Source: Zingiber officinale
Taxonomy: Eukaryota > Streptophyta > Magnoliopsida > Zingiberales > Zingiberaceae
Direction: 5' to 3'
Assembly: GCF_018446385.1 (NCBI RefSeq)
Contig: NC_055990.1
Coordinates: 29,783,891 to 29,847,890, forward strand
Length of the DNA: 64,000 nt
The notes beneath the pieces were generated by a model, which made no database searches, was not told where the DNA came from, and saw only the letters and a list, made by a program, of their open reading frames with translations. Below are positions 11,589 to 22,960 of the stretch, piece after piece. A program made the translations under genes and the position numbers. Position 1 is the stretch's first letter, and each line of letters begins with the position of its first letter.

Positions 11589-13150
11589 CACGTCTTCTCT
11601 TCATTCATTTGTCTCTTTAAGATTCCATATTTACTTGATTACAGTACTTAGTTAAAGTTAGTGTTTATTGCTTCAGACATAATTAGATCATTAGCTTTGA
11701 TCATGGTATTGGTTAATATGACAGAAGAAGAGGAAGGAATACTGCACTTTTGACCAGAAAAGGAAGGTATAGTTCATTTGAATTCCAGCAAATTAGGTAT
11801 GGCTTAACTTTTCTGATTTTTATTATTTTTTTTTTCAATTATATAGGAAGCAATAGTTCATTTTCAGAATCGTGATTGTGCTAACTTACAGATAGACTAG
11901 AATCAACTCTGCCACAATCTCCATTCTTGTGCTTCTCAACTAAACATGTTCTTTTGAACCAGCTCGTGAACTTCAAGGGGAGGAAAAGATAAATTTTCAG
12001 GTCTGGAAAATAAAAAAGGAAGTGGAAAGCTTTGCAAATTCAATAGAAATGAAGAATACGCACAAACGATAATATAGTTTGTAGAACCTCAGATCCTGTG
12101 TTGGTTCGTTGCTGATCTCCTATTTCTCCTTTTTTTTTTTGTTGATTCTTGATTAGGAGAAACGTGCGTGATAAAATGGAGCTGCACAAGAAGAAGAAAG
12201 GGTAAAAGAAAAACAAGCACTGCTTATATAATAAACACCCATACGATGAACCGATTACAGAAGCAATCCAGTTAGTAATTACTGAATATTGAGACATAAT
12301 AATAACTAATTAAGAGATGCGTCTTCTCAAAAGCAACCAAGAAGTAAGGAAGTCTTGCATAGTCAGTGAAACAACAACAGATCGACATGAAGGTCCTCAC
12401 ATGAAACAGCAACAGATGGTCAATGAAACAACTAAGAGATTGTATTACTAGTAATACGTATGTATTTTAAATTGACATGAAGGCCCTCACATGAAATAAT
12501 GGTTTAGAATTTAACTGAGAACAATGGCAACATTTCATAGTGGAGAGGTTGAAAAATTATTCCATTAGGTAGATTAGAATGATGAGATATCTGAGTGAGC
12601 ACTACAGATATAAGTAAATGACCTCAATCAAGCAATTATATAACACTACTCCTTCGAAATTTTCACATGGTTTGATGGAATTTAAGTATATGTTGGAGTT
12701 CAGTAAATCAAAATTGGCTTCTTCCTTATATAAGTAAACCCTAATACCTAGAAAACTTAACAGAACCCTACCATTTTCCCCTTCTTAAGATCGTATGTTG
12801 GTGCTAATCAAGAGTAATTGTAGCCTCCAACTAAAGTGGTGTACAAAAACTCAGTCTCAAGCCTAAGTCGCGGATTTTTTTTGACTAGTATAGATGACAA
12901 TCACCCCACCAATTTTCAGCACTCTGTATTTAAATTTACTGAATGTTTCTAGCTCAGCGAGTATTTACGAAAATGGAGGTCTGCAGTAGTTAAATTGTTG
13001 TTTCAAATCCAGGGGAAAACACTGAAGTGATAATGTACTCAGTTGAGCTATGAATTGAACAAGTAGTGAAGCACTTGAATGAGGTTTACATCGATCCACA
13101 ATGAGGCAAACGTTTATACGAACAAACTAATGGACAACCATGTTGCAGTG
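11589..13150. other. Intergenic DNA downstream of MIR171
   Basis: This probably includes the 3' part of the pri-miRNA transcript. A short direct repeat (GACATGAAGGYCCTCACATG, about 12386-12405 and 12476-12495) is the only structure I noted. No coding exon is convincing. Confidence 0.45.
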
Positions 13151-13155
13151 CAGAC

Positions 13156-13660
13156 CTGATCTCCGTCATTGATCCCAAAAGTCCGTAGAAGAGCATTGAC
13201 ATCTGTAAACTTAGTGTTCATCCTAAGATAATTGAGGCCGGTCATAGCCAAAAGGAACACAAAAAGCCCTAAATTACGATACGGAAAACAAGGAGCCTAA
13301 AAGATCCATTTTCAATACAATAAAGGAACCCTAAGAGATGAGTCAGCCAATCGATCGAACATACCAGGGAATGGCGTCGCTTCCATCCTCGGAGAACTGG
13401 CCGAAGAGATCCTCGACAGCGTCCTTGATTTCCCTAACGGAGCCATCTTATCGACCTCCACATCCGCACAAACTCCAAACTTGATCGACCAAATTAGCCA
13501 AAAGAAAAAAAACAAATCAAGAAAATAGTTCGATCTGCTTCTCCGGAGGAATCGGACTTGCAATCCGGAAGACGGGGAGGCGGCGCCGCCGGCGGAGCAT
13601 TGCGGAGGTATCCGCGGCATGACTCGGCTCTTACGGGAAGAAATAGTACGTTGACATTGT
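13156..13660 (-). pseudogene. Broken inverted copy of the SNRNP25-like gene (exons 1-3)
   Basis: The minus strand repeats the exon order of the intact gene at 13936-15769. An exon-1-like stretch (SPSSGLQVRFLRRSRSNYF) lies near 13510-13600. An exon-2-like stretch lies near 13373-13450 and reads SVREIKDAVEDLFGQFSED, against SVRDLKDAVEDLFSE in the intact copy. An exon-3-like stretch ends at 13156 and reads NALLRTFGINDGDQ, followed by GT. One base is missing at the start of the exon-2 segment, one is extra in the exon-3 segment and an in-frame stop lies ahead of it, so no single protein can be read. Exons 4 and 5 were not found. The copy is head-to-head with the intact gene, about 270 bp apart. 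Confidence 0.75.
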
Positions 13661-13935
13661 CGCGTCAAATAAATATTTTAAATTATTTTTTTTGCGTATT
13701 TAATGTTTAAAATTTCAAACTATTTATAAAATATTGACATTTATTTATTTATTTCTTATTGATGTAAGGGCAATTTAGACATTTTAAGGAGAAACATTCC
13801 CTCAATTTTATTTCTTATTTGTCTATTTAAATTTTGAACTCGCGAATGCGTCGAAAAACATAACAATCGCCTGCTCGCTCGCTCGCCAAAGAAGACGAGT
13901 CGCCGGCGAAGGAAAAGATCGGCGATTGCCGTGCG

Positions 13936-15769
13936 ATGCCAAGAGACATCTCGGGTTACGTGAAGCTGCTGCGGTCCCTCTCGCAGCCCGTCTTTTCCAG
14001 TGGCCGTTCCCCCTCATCCGACGCCGGCGTCGGATCCCGTCGGAGAAGCAGTTCGTCCTATTTCCGCCTTCCCTCCGACGGAATCCTCCGCCTCTCCGTC
14101 CTCAAACTGGACGGATCATCCTTCGGTACTCCTCTTCCCTCCCGTTCTCTGCCCTTCTCCCCTTTTTCTTTCGGATTTGTCGACGATTTGTCTGTTTCCA
14201 CATGCATTGTGGGCAGATGTGCGAGTCGCGAGGACGGCGTCGGTTAGGGATCTCAAGGATGCGGTGGAGGATCTCTTTAGTGAGTTGCGCGACCCCGAGG
14301 ACGGGAAAGGCTCTATTTCTTGGTAAATGGAATCCGTTCATCTCCTTTTTCATAACTAGGGTTCTTTCATCAAATTCCAACCAAGATGGTTCTTTTATGC
14401 TCTGGTTTACTATTGCTTGCAAGTACTACGTTTTCAGAATTAGGGTTTATATTGTTTCTTTTAGGGTTCGCTTAATCCACTCCCAATGGCAGGTCTCATG
14501 TTTGGGGTCATTTTTGCTTATGCTACAAAGAACATAAGCTAACAGATGACAAGGCGTGTTTGAAGACCTTCCGAATCAACGATGGAGATCAGGTCATCAC
14601 TGAAACCTGTTCTCGCTTTCCTTCATCTGTAAATTCAGTTTTTCTGGTCGTTAGAAACAAGTATTACGAATGCTTGTTTATTGTTACTGCAAGTCTCATG
14701 CTCTTCAGCAAATCATCATTTTCATGGAGAAGCACTTCAACTTCATCCAGTATTTCTTCACTATTGGATTTGTACCCTGTGGATACAGAGCATTAATTTC
14801 TCATTGCTCCTCTAAAGATTGATGCGGACTGTCTTGGTATCATTAAATGCAAGCTCTAAATTCTTGGCTGAAATAGAAATATTTCTGAGTGATCTTCTCG
14901 ACTTTCATAATTCATTTTGCTTTTAAAAGACCTGAAACAATATTTGTGTGAGAAGACTACCATTTCATATGCAAGCTATTTAGTAATCACAACCATCAAC
15001 TATGCAAAGACTACCCCATAAATAGGCCATCTTAGGCTTGGTTTTATCTAGGAGAAAGTTAGGAGGGGGGAGGTAGCACAGGGAAAGAATCACAAAATAC
15101 ATATTGATCATATATCATTGATATACTTTTTGTGTTACTTTCTCTTCCCTTCCCTTCCTCTTGTGCTTCCTACCTGCCAATGGTAGATGTAGAGATTGTA
15201 TCGGAATGATATCATGTTTTGTGAAGATGCATCCCTTAGTAATCAGTCCTTGCTCAATATCAACTCATTCCTCTTATGAGTCTAGATCTCGTGTATGGTA
15301 TTCTTGCCCCTTTTCTGCCTATGGAACCTTAAAAGTTCATTCTTATGTAAACTTTGTTGGTTTTGGCTTTCCTTTTGATGCAGCTGCATTTTATGAGACA
15401 TCTTTCTCTCAATCAAGTATCTAACAAGAGGAAATCAAGTAATGCTAGAGCTGAACTGGACCAACAGCGAATGTGAGGCTCTAGATGTCATTCTTTTTCA
15501 TGGTTATTGATTTAGGGAGCAAGGAAACTACTAGCATTGTCCTTTGTTAACCCTGATTATTGTTTATCTTCTCTGGCTGAAGTTCACCAACAGGTTCAAA
15601 AGTTCAGGGTGAAGTTTGCGAGGGAGTTGATTCTAGTCCATCTGTAGACAAGAGCAATCAGAGTTTTGGTCGGATTGGATCCGTAGAACTGAAGTTGCAT
15701 CGTCTATGCCTACTTCGTGGACGGTTTCGCTACTCAAGGCTGAGGACAACTCAGGTAACGGATATTTAG
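13936..15769 (+). CDS. SNRNP25: U11/U12 small nuclear ribonucleoprotein 25 kDa-like protein (five exons)
   Basis: Exons are 13936-14125, 14217-14322, 14493-14592, 15384-15438 and 15594-15769, all with GT-AG borders and matching phases, giving 208 residues. Residues about 53-125 form the ubiquitin-like domain of the U11/U12-25K family: LSVLKLDGSSFDVRVARTAS, VRDLKDAVEDLF, SHVWGHFCLCYKEHKL, ACLKTFRINDGDQ, LHFMRH. The family protein is part of the U11/U12 di-snRNP, which recognises U12-type introns in the nucleus. The N-terminus is Ser/Arg-rich. The C-terminal segment (RGRFRYSRLR) is read from exon 5. The exon 4 donor is the least certain: a second GTGAGG donor at 15473 does not keep the exon 5 frame, and reading through exon 4 would end the protein at 15476. 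Exon 5 also has a donor-like GTAACG at 15755. The gene is convergent with the coiled-coil gene at 16336-19198. Confidence 0.82.
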
Positions 15770-16335
15770 AGAGAAATCACTCTGATAGCCCAGAAATGGA
15801 CCAAGGGTGCATAAAATTGAACCAAAGCATTTCCTCGATGGAAATAATTTTGTTTTTTCGTAGCACTTTGGCAGTGCAAACAAGGATGTCAATATTAGTG
15901 GTAGAAGGTTTCTTTTGTTTCTTGCAATTCCTTAGAAGATTTGAATTTTTCTTGATGATGTTTTGGTCAATCTCTTTAATCATTTCATCTTTTAATAACT
16001 TTATGATCCCGATAACACCTCTAAAACAATTTCATTAAAAGATCACATTAATACTCTCAACCTTAATTCTTTCTCATTAACTCTATGCCATAAGGCTGTA
16101 AATTGTAAAGGCATTGAAATAGTCACATTGTAAAGGTCTTTTGTTTATTATATGACTTGTAAAGGGCAGAAAGAAGTATGAGAATAAAACTTGATGAAAT
16201 TGCATTTTAAGGTGTAATCGTAAGAAAAAGATGTGAGATATCTGAGTGCATTGATGTTGTCATGAGAATATCCGATGGAGTATCTTGCACAAACAAAATA
16301 CAAAGCGTCTCCAACCAACGATCAGTCAAGGTAAT
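15770..16335. other. Intergenic space between two convergent genes
   Basis: This AT-rich, 566-bp gap probably holds the 3' UTRs of both flanking genes. No other feature is seen. Confidence 0.5.
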
Positions 16336-19198
16336 TCATGATGCGATCTTAATAAAGACAATGATTTGAAGGGCCAATATGTACAGAATAAACGCAGATC
16401 TTAGAATCATGAGTTTTTGTTGGCTTTCGGTTCTGCCACCGGTATGATGTGGTCTTCTATGAGACTCAAATGGATAGTCCATTGTAGGTTCAGAACCTAA
16501 CATGTTCTTTCCGAAGTGGTTCCTTGCGGTGTCTATCTTCCTCTTCAGCGAATTCAATCTCTCCAGCTCTTTCTCTTTAGTTTGTATCTCAGTTAATAAT
16601 CCTTCTGCTTGAACCTACAACAGAGGGGATGAGAAAAAGGTTATGGTACAGTGATCAAACAAGGTCTTTAGGAAGCTTTTTAGAAGCTAGGACGAACCTG
16701 CTTTGAAGTCAATTGTTCAATTATGCTGTGGAGTTGCTTCTCCAGTACCTTCTCTCTTTGAGCTGCAGTCAAAAGAATCATCTTTAGATATATATTTGAT
16801 TACTCTGAACCCAAAAAAAGATCAAGAATCAAGAGAAAAGCCAATAACACGTCGCATTTCAAGTGTGTCATTGTTGTACCTTTATTCCTATACAAACCCA
16901 AAACAATTATCATGCAGTTGCCAGCTGAAATCCTGAATATTCCTTTTGCACCACAGTTAAGACATTTTACAATATACAGTTTCTTCATGGACTGTAATAC
17001 GAGGCAAAAAGGCATGCAACGGAAATTAAGTCGGAGGATATGAATCTTTCCTCACTTGAACATAGATTTTAGCTATAGACAGTAAATCTAATACAAGAAA
17101 GCTTAGTTTGGCTCATATATCATATCAAGAATGTCTAATGTGAGCATTGGCAAACTCAGAATTCATATTTTGGTTAAAATAAATTTTCAATTTTGTATTT
17201 AGGAGGATCATCTTGCTTTGTCGAATGGAGTCTGCAAAAAGCATTTACAAACTTTAGATATTTGCATTATCAAACTTAAAAATCATAAAAGACACGATAC
17301 TGTTTTTGTTACTTTCGTTATATTTCAAAGTTAACCTTACTCTTCATTGCAGTTCAAAAGAAATCACATCCTTCAAGGCTGATTTCAACACAAATGTTCA
17401 TGATACCCGAAAATCTAGTCATGAACATACCAGAACAATGTTTCCTAATAATAATTAGCTTAAAGCTGTAGAATTAGAAACATTCAAAAAGACAAACATC
17501 TCAGAACATTCTTTAGGATCCTTATGACTGAAAGTACCTGAAGTAGGCTTCTTTGAAGATTCTTGCTGAACCAATGCCCATTCACTCTCCAATCTCTGGA
17601 CTATCACTTCCATGGAAGACTTCCAGAAAAAGTAAATAGTATAAAATGATCTGTAATTATGTCATTTCGGATCTATCAAAAGACAACTGAAACTTACCAA
17701 CTCCCTTTTCTTCTCCTCTAGGTCATTCAGCTTAAAGCTTTCTGATGATTCTCTTTCAAGCTGAAACTTTTCTTGGCTAATGGAATCAGCTGACAAGGTA
17801 TCATGTTGGTTCTTATCCTTGGAAACTAATGCTTTTTCCATCTCAGCTTTCAGATCCTGCTCTACTAACTCCATTTCCTGTTAAAGTATGATGAGTTAAC
17901 ACCGTTGCTTCATAGGCTCTACAACATAACCACATAATCACATGGATGTCTGAATGTTTCGGGAAGGATCATGTTATCAGGTCGAGTCTAATATAGTCAG
18001 CTCTAATATAGATTGTGTAAACAAATCTTCCACATTCCTACAAGTCTACAATCTTTGACATGGATATTTCAGACATGAATCCATTTAATAAACAACAAAC
18101 AAGACGAAGTAAAACAAAGAATAAACTAATTGAAATGTACTACAAATGTGCTAGTTCAAAAGCAATAACACATGCTATAGCTTCCAACTAGTTCGATAGC
18201 TAAACATTACAGAATCAGAGAAGTTCCTAGTAAATCTTTAAAGACACATTTAATATTGTCTATCAATAGAGATTCGAACTGTTTTTGTTCACTGAATGTG
18301 ATTTTGAAGTGCATACACATCCCAAATAATTTGGCTAAGATTGAGACCTATGCAAAAGGATGAAGGAAAAGAAACAGTATAACCAAGAATTGTGTATACG
18401 CTAGCTACTTCACAGAAATGAGAACTGTTTTACAGAAAAGTAGGGAAGAACACTGCATGAAGAATAAAGAAAATAAAGGTTACAATCCCCAACCTTCAGT
18501 TTAGTTTGTAGACGGCTAGTCTCCTGCAATTTATCCTGGATCTTCTTTTGGCAATTAGATATTGCCTTTTCATATGCATCATTTTCTTCTTGAAGGGTCA
18601 TCTCCCGAAGTTGTGCCTATAGATTGTGCAAAAGAATGATTTGAAGAGGGAAACAACAATCAGAAGACTGAGCATCTCAAAACGATAAGAACAGCTATAA
18701 CAACAAGTATAAATGTGCAGGATCTGTCTCCACATCTTCCTAGAGATTTAGAAAAATATACTATTTCAAACCAAGAATTCAATAGGAAAGAAAAATGGGG
18801 GAAATTGGTAACTATTGCATCGGGATTCTATGGTAAGATCACAGAGATTGGTGTACGCAAACAGGTGGATCAAAATGTGTCTATGCAACGGAGGATGAAG
18901 AAGAAGAGGAGACCTGTTCTCGGGTGGTGGAGTGGGCGTTCAATTGGAGGGTGAGGGCGGCGTTGGAGGCGAGGGAGTGGGCATGGAGATCCGGGAGGCG
19001 CTGGGAGATGTGTGCGGGAGGGATCCTGAGCCGCAGGTCCTGGATCGACCGCCTCAGCGCCGCCGCCTTGGCGTCAAGCTCCGCCGCATACCCCTGCTGC
19101 TCCGCGGTGAGTACCACAGGGATCCCCGCCTCCACTCCGCCGTCTCCCTGCCCGCTCCCTCCCACCACGTCCGCTGCCCACGCCAACAGCCCCGCCAT
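16336..19198 (-). CDS. Coiled-coil protein with C-terminal membrane anchor (six exons), function unknown
   Basis: Exons on the minus strand are 19198-18914, 18616-18494, 17877-17698, 17619-17538, 16762-16698 and 16614-16336. All have GT-AG borders and continuous phase, giving 337 residues. The start (MAGLLAWAADVVGG) is followed by an Ala/Leu-rich helical region (LTAEQQGYAAELDAKAAALR, ISQRLPDLHAHSLASNAALT). A long charged coiled coil then covers about residues 90-280 (AQLREMTLQEENDAYEKAIS, DLEEKKREL, IVQRLESEWALVQQ, LLTEIQTKEKELERL). The C-terminus has a basic HRRPHH segment and one hydrophobic helix (SAFILYILALQIIVFIKIAS) ending at the stop. That layout fits a tail-anchored membrane protein with a cytosolic or nucleoplasmic coiled coil. 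I do not recognise a named family; a tether or nuclear-envelope role would be a guess. Confidence 0.82.
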
Positions 19199-19477
19199 CG
19201 CGTCCCCTTCTCGATCCTCGAACTCAAACCACAATCATAACTGGAAATCAATAATTTCTAGTCGACTCCACCTAACCAAGCTCTTCAATCTGGCCGATTC
19301 ACATATATGATAACTCCTACGTGGTTCAACCTAACCAACGTTGAATTGGGTCGTAATTGCATCACACGCATCAATCTCAAGATCAAAATTCTCTGAATCT
19401 TCAAAAGACTAATTTCTTCCCTAACATCATCTCTCAATCTTCACTCAGCAAACACAATTAGATCGCAACTATACTAT

Positions 19478-19710
19478 GCAGCTCATCCAGAAAAAACTTT
19501 ATTAAGTGGAGCTGGCGATGTTCATGCCAGGATGTGGCAAATGGACAATGTCAGCATCTTGCGTGATTTATGTGCTAAAGATGTTGACATACAGCCCAAG
19601 CTGAATTGACTTTGCTTCTTGACGAACAGTTGGCACACTATGAATCTGTGAAAGCTGCAATGATGATGGCTTTGCTCAATCTCTGGCCTCTGCTTTGGTG
19701 CGATGACTGA
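19478..19710 (+). pseudogene. Possible gene relic (WD-repeat-like then helical segment)
   Basis: The plus strand reads AAHPEKTLLSGAGDVHARMW and then QMDNVSILRDLCAKDVDI. After a one-base shift it continues AQAELTLLLDEQLAHYESVK. The first part resembles one blade of a WD40 repeat (HP...GAGD...ARMWQMD), but one blade is weak evidence. The shift and the lack of neighbouring exons suggest a decayed fragment. The opposite strand is also open at 19522-19800, without recognisable motifs. Confidence 0.3.
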
Positions 19711-19846
19711 TTGTCGAGCACCAATCAAACCTTCCATTGGAAATCCAAGGCAGCAGAATGCAGAAACTGGATCGTCGATTACCTGATTGCACGCTTTCAA
19801 TCCCTGAGAATATGCTGAGGATATAACTCAGTAATCAAGTGCTTCA

Positions 19847-20730
19847 CGTTGTAATATGATTACGCTAACATAGTAATCTATAATGGTACCAATAAATGAC
19901 AAGCATGCAATAAAAGGTAATAACAGTAAGGTTAAGAATTTGTGTATCTCCGGTTGAAGCGTCGGGGGCTTGTCGACTGTCTTTAGAGAATTTATTATCA
20001 CCCACGGTGCAGAGGCTCTCCGGCAAAATCCTCCCAAGATCCGACAATCGCTCGCGCCGTTCATAAGTGCACTCCAAGACGAACGACGCACTCAGACTCA
20101 ACCTCAGATCGCAGAACCAAACCTCAGAATTTGGAAAGAAGAAGAAGAAGGAGGAGGAGAAAGCAGAGAGCAGAGGAATGCTTTGCTTTTTTTTTGGAGT
20201 GAGGAATGCTTTGCTTTTTTTTGGAGTGAGTTGAGAAAGAGCAGAGGAAGTGTATTTATACACTTGAAGCAGTGCAGAGGAAGCGACGCACGCTTTGCTT
20301 CTGCTTCCTCATCTCACGCGCGGGTGCGCTGCTTCGCATCCTCACGCGACGCGGACAGAACCGAACAGATGTCGTCGCGCTGCTTCGCTTCACCAGGTGC
20401 GAGGGGCAGAACCAAACCGGACCAACAAAAATAAACCAGGTCACCAAACTGGCAAAAACAGACCAGGCCGCCCGCAAGCGCGAGGCCCACGAGCTGGGGA
20501 TTTGCACCCCCCCTTGCGCGCGATGATCGCGTGCGTCGCGCCCGATTTATGGATTTCCGGCTTGAATCCCCCGAAACCACCTGATTTGGGCTCAGCCCGC
20601 ACATGCGTGTAAGTCCCCTTAACATTGCTAAGCATGGATGGAAGGACTCCATATATAAGGCCTTCCAACCTTCTTGGCTTAGCAATGTGGGACTAAAAGA
20701 ATAAGGAATAATGTGAATTAAAACTCAACA
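19847..20730 (-). repeat. 3' LTR of C1
   Basis: It pairs with 27297-28180. It differs by point changes, by a tandem copy of GGAATGCTTTGC... near 20176-20230, and by lacking a segment of about 26 bp that is present in the other LTR near 27822-27850. The equal length is therefore coincidental. Confidence 0.93.
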
Positions 20731-21259
20731 ATCCCCCACTAATTCAAATTATTTTAGTCGAAAACAAAGATAAGTTCTGAGGCTTGGTTGCAATAAGTTT
20801 TTAGTGAAAATACCTTCCGGTTTGAATTTTCACCTAAGTACACCAATCTTATTCACATAGGTTTGAAGAGAACTGAGTCTTGATCTTAAACCTTTTATAT
20901 GTGAAGATCAATTGGCAACAACTAATCACTGGCGACGGTTGAATCCTTCTAGATTGGTGCATTACGGCCATGCCACCGAATCTTGTTTCATAAGTGCTAA
21001 GGAGAGTTGCCTAGACCCCCTCCCCCCACACTGCGGCTCCACAGTTACACTTACATAGGTGAGTTCTCCAAGGATGTACTGCAAGCATCTTGCCATTAAG
21101 ACCTTGAACTCATTAAGAGCTCCTAAGCTCATCCTTACTAGTAGTCAAGCATCTATCCAGGAAAGAGACTATGAGATTACATCTCAATCAATTTGATGCT
21201 TACGATTCATCCTTATAGCTTGTTTATACCACATTGAACCTACTTCTTGGGATCTCCAA
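20731..21259. other. C1 non-coding 3' leader to the polypurine tract
   Basis: This is internal element sequence between the end of RNase H and the 3' LTR. The polypurine tract occupies the first bases (minus-strand AGTGGGGGAT at 20731-20740). No coding content is seen. Confidence 0.7.
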
Positions 21260-22955
21260 TCAGATAGGTTGGGTTGCTGCTATAGATGAATCCAGGACAG
21301 GCCTCAGTCCCATTCCCTTACTGGATCTCTTGATTTTCTCAAAATCAAGCCCTTTAGTGAGTGGATCAGCAATATTGTCCTTTGAACTTACAAAGTCCAA
21401 TGACACCACTCCAAGAGACACTAACTCACGAATAGACTTTAATCGTATTCGTACATGTCTCTTCTGTTTCTGGTTATACTTGGAGTTTCTAATCTGAGCT
21501 ATTGTTGTTTGATTATCTCAGTGTACTGAAATAGAAGGTATTGGCTTCATCATCAAGGGAATTTCAGAAAGAAGACCCTTCAGCCAATCAACTTCAGTTA
21601 CTGTGGTATCCAAAGCACACAATTCTGCCTCAGATGTAGAACGGGTTATAATCGTCTGTTTAACAAACCTCCAAGCAACTGCACCGCCTCCAAGTGTAAA
21701 GATATAACCAGTAACGCCTTTACACTCAACAGTGCCCGCTATCCAACTAGCATCACTATATCCCTCCAGGACTGCAGGGAATCTCCCATACCACAAGCCC
21801 AAGGATATAGTGTCTTTTAGGTATCTGAGTACTCTGTCTAATGCATCCCAATGCATTCTGTTCGGACAGTTGGTAAACCTGCTCAATTTCGATATAGCAA
21901 AAGAAATATCAGGTCTAGAACAATTTGCTAAATACATTAGACTACCTATTATTTGTGAGTATCTTAATTGAGACACTACCACACCACTCTTATTCTTGTG
22001 GAGAGTTTTTGAAGGATCATATGGTGTGACTACAGATTTAACTTGGCTATAGCCACATTTCACTAATACTCTCTCAATATAGAGTGACTGAGAAATTGCT
22101 ATTCTATCAGTTGATCGAGTCAACTTCAGCCCTAAAATCATGTCAGCACAACCCATATCCTTCATATCAAACTTACCACTTAAGAGGGTCTTAGTCTCAT
22201 TAATAATAGAAAGGTTAGAACCAAAAAGTAGAATATCATCTACATATAAACATAAGATAATACAACTATCACCTTTCTTTTTAGCATGCACACATTTATC
22301 AGAGTTATTCATTTCAAAGTCAAACGATAGCATAGCACTATCAAATTTTTCGTGCCACTGCTTTGGGGCTTGCTTCAAACCATAAAGAGATTTAACTAAC
22401 CTACAGACTTTATCCTCATTTCCAGAAACTACATGTCCCTCAGGCTGCTCCATATATATCTCTTCTTCAAGATCTCCATTAAGGAATGTCGTTTTGACAT
22501 CCATTTGATGAACCTCAAGATGATATATGGATGTCAATGCTATCAACACTCGAATTGTAGTAATTCTAGTAACATGAGAATAAGTGTCAAAATAGTCAAT
22601 CCCTTCTTTCTGTTTAAATCCCTTAGCAACTAGGCGGACTTTGAATTTATCTACTGACCCATCAGGTTTTAGTTTTCTTTTAAACACCCATTTACATCCT
22701 ATAGTGTTACACCCAGGAGGTAAATCTACCAACTCCCAAGTGGCATTAGAGATAATAGAGTCCATTTCATTTTTAATGGCCTCTTTCCAGTGCTTAGCTT
22801 CAGGAGAAGCCATAGCATCTCTATATGTCATAGGGTCACCTTCTATATTATAGGTGATAAAGTCCTGGCCTAAATCCATAGACACACGTTGCCTCTTTCT
22901 TCTTCTCAGTTCTGTACACTCACTAGATTCATCTAGTCTAGAGTGACTTGAGGAA
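21260..22955 (-). CDS. C1 reverse transcriptase and RNase H
   Basis: This is the C-terminal part of the copia polyprotein. RT motifs in order are KWVFKRKLKPDGSVDKFKVR, LVAKGFKQKEGIDY, VHQMDVKTTFLNGDLEEEIY, EQPEGHV, SLYGLKQAPKQWHEK and the catalytic CLYVDDILLFGS. These are followed by FDMKDMG and MYLANCSRPDISFAISKLSR. RNase H shows GYSDASWIAG, TGYIFTLGGGAVAW and STSEAELCALDT, then one in-frame TGA at 21518-21520 inside the next RNase H block (VH-stop-DNQ). After the stop the same frame continues (NSKYNQKQKRHVRIR, KSKDNIADPLTKGL) to TGA at 21260-21262. The N-terminal edge at 22955 is where the solo LTR split the gene, and its frame matches the integrase side. Apart from the stop the motifs look intact. 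Confidence 0.92.
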
Positions 22956-22960
22956 GGTAT

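Noticed and set aside
20295-20685. Open frames in the C1 LTRs (also 27364-28118)
   Set aside because: They are present in both LTRs, lie in R/U5 and promoter sequence, and overlap on both strands with no motif.
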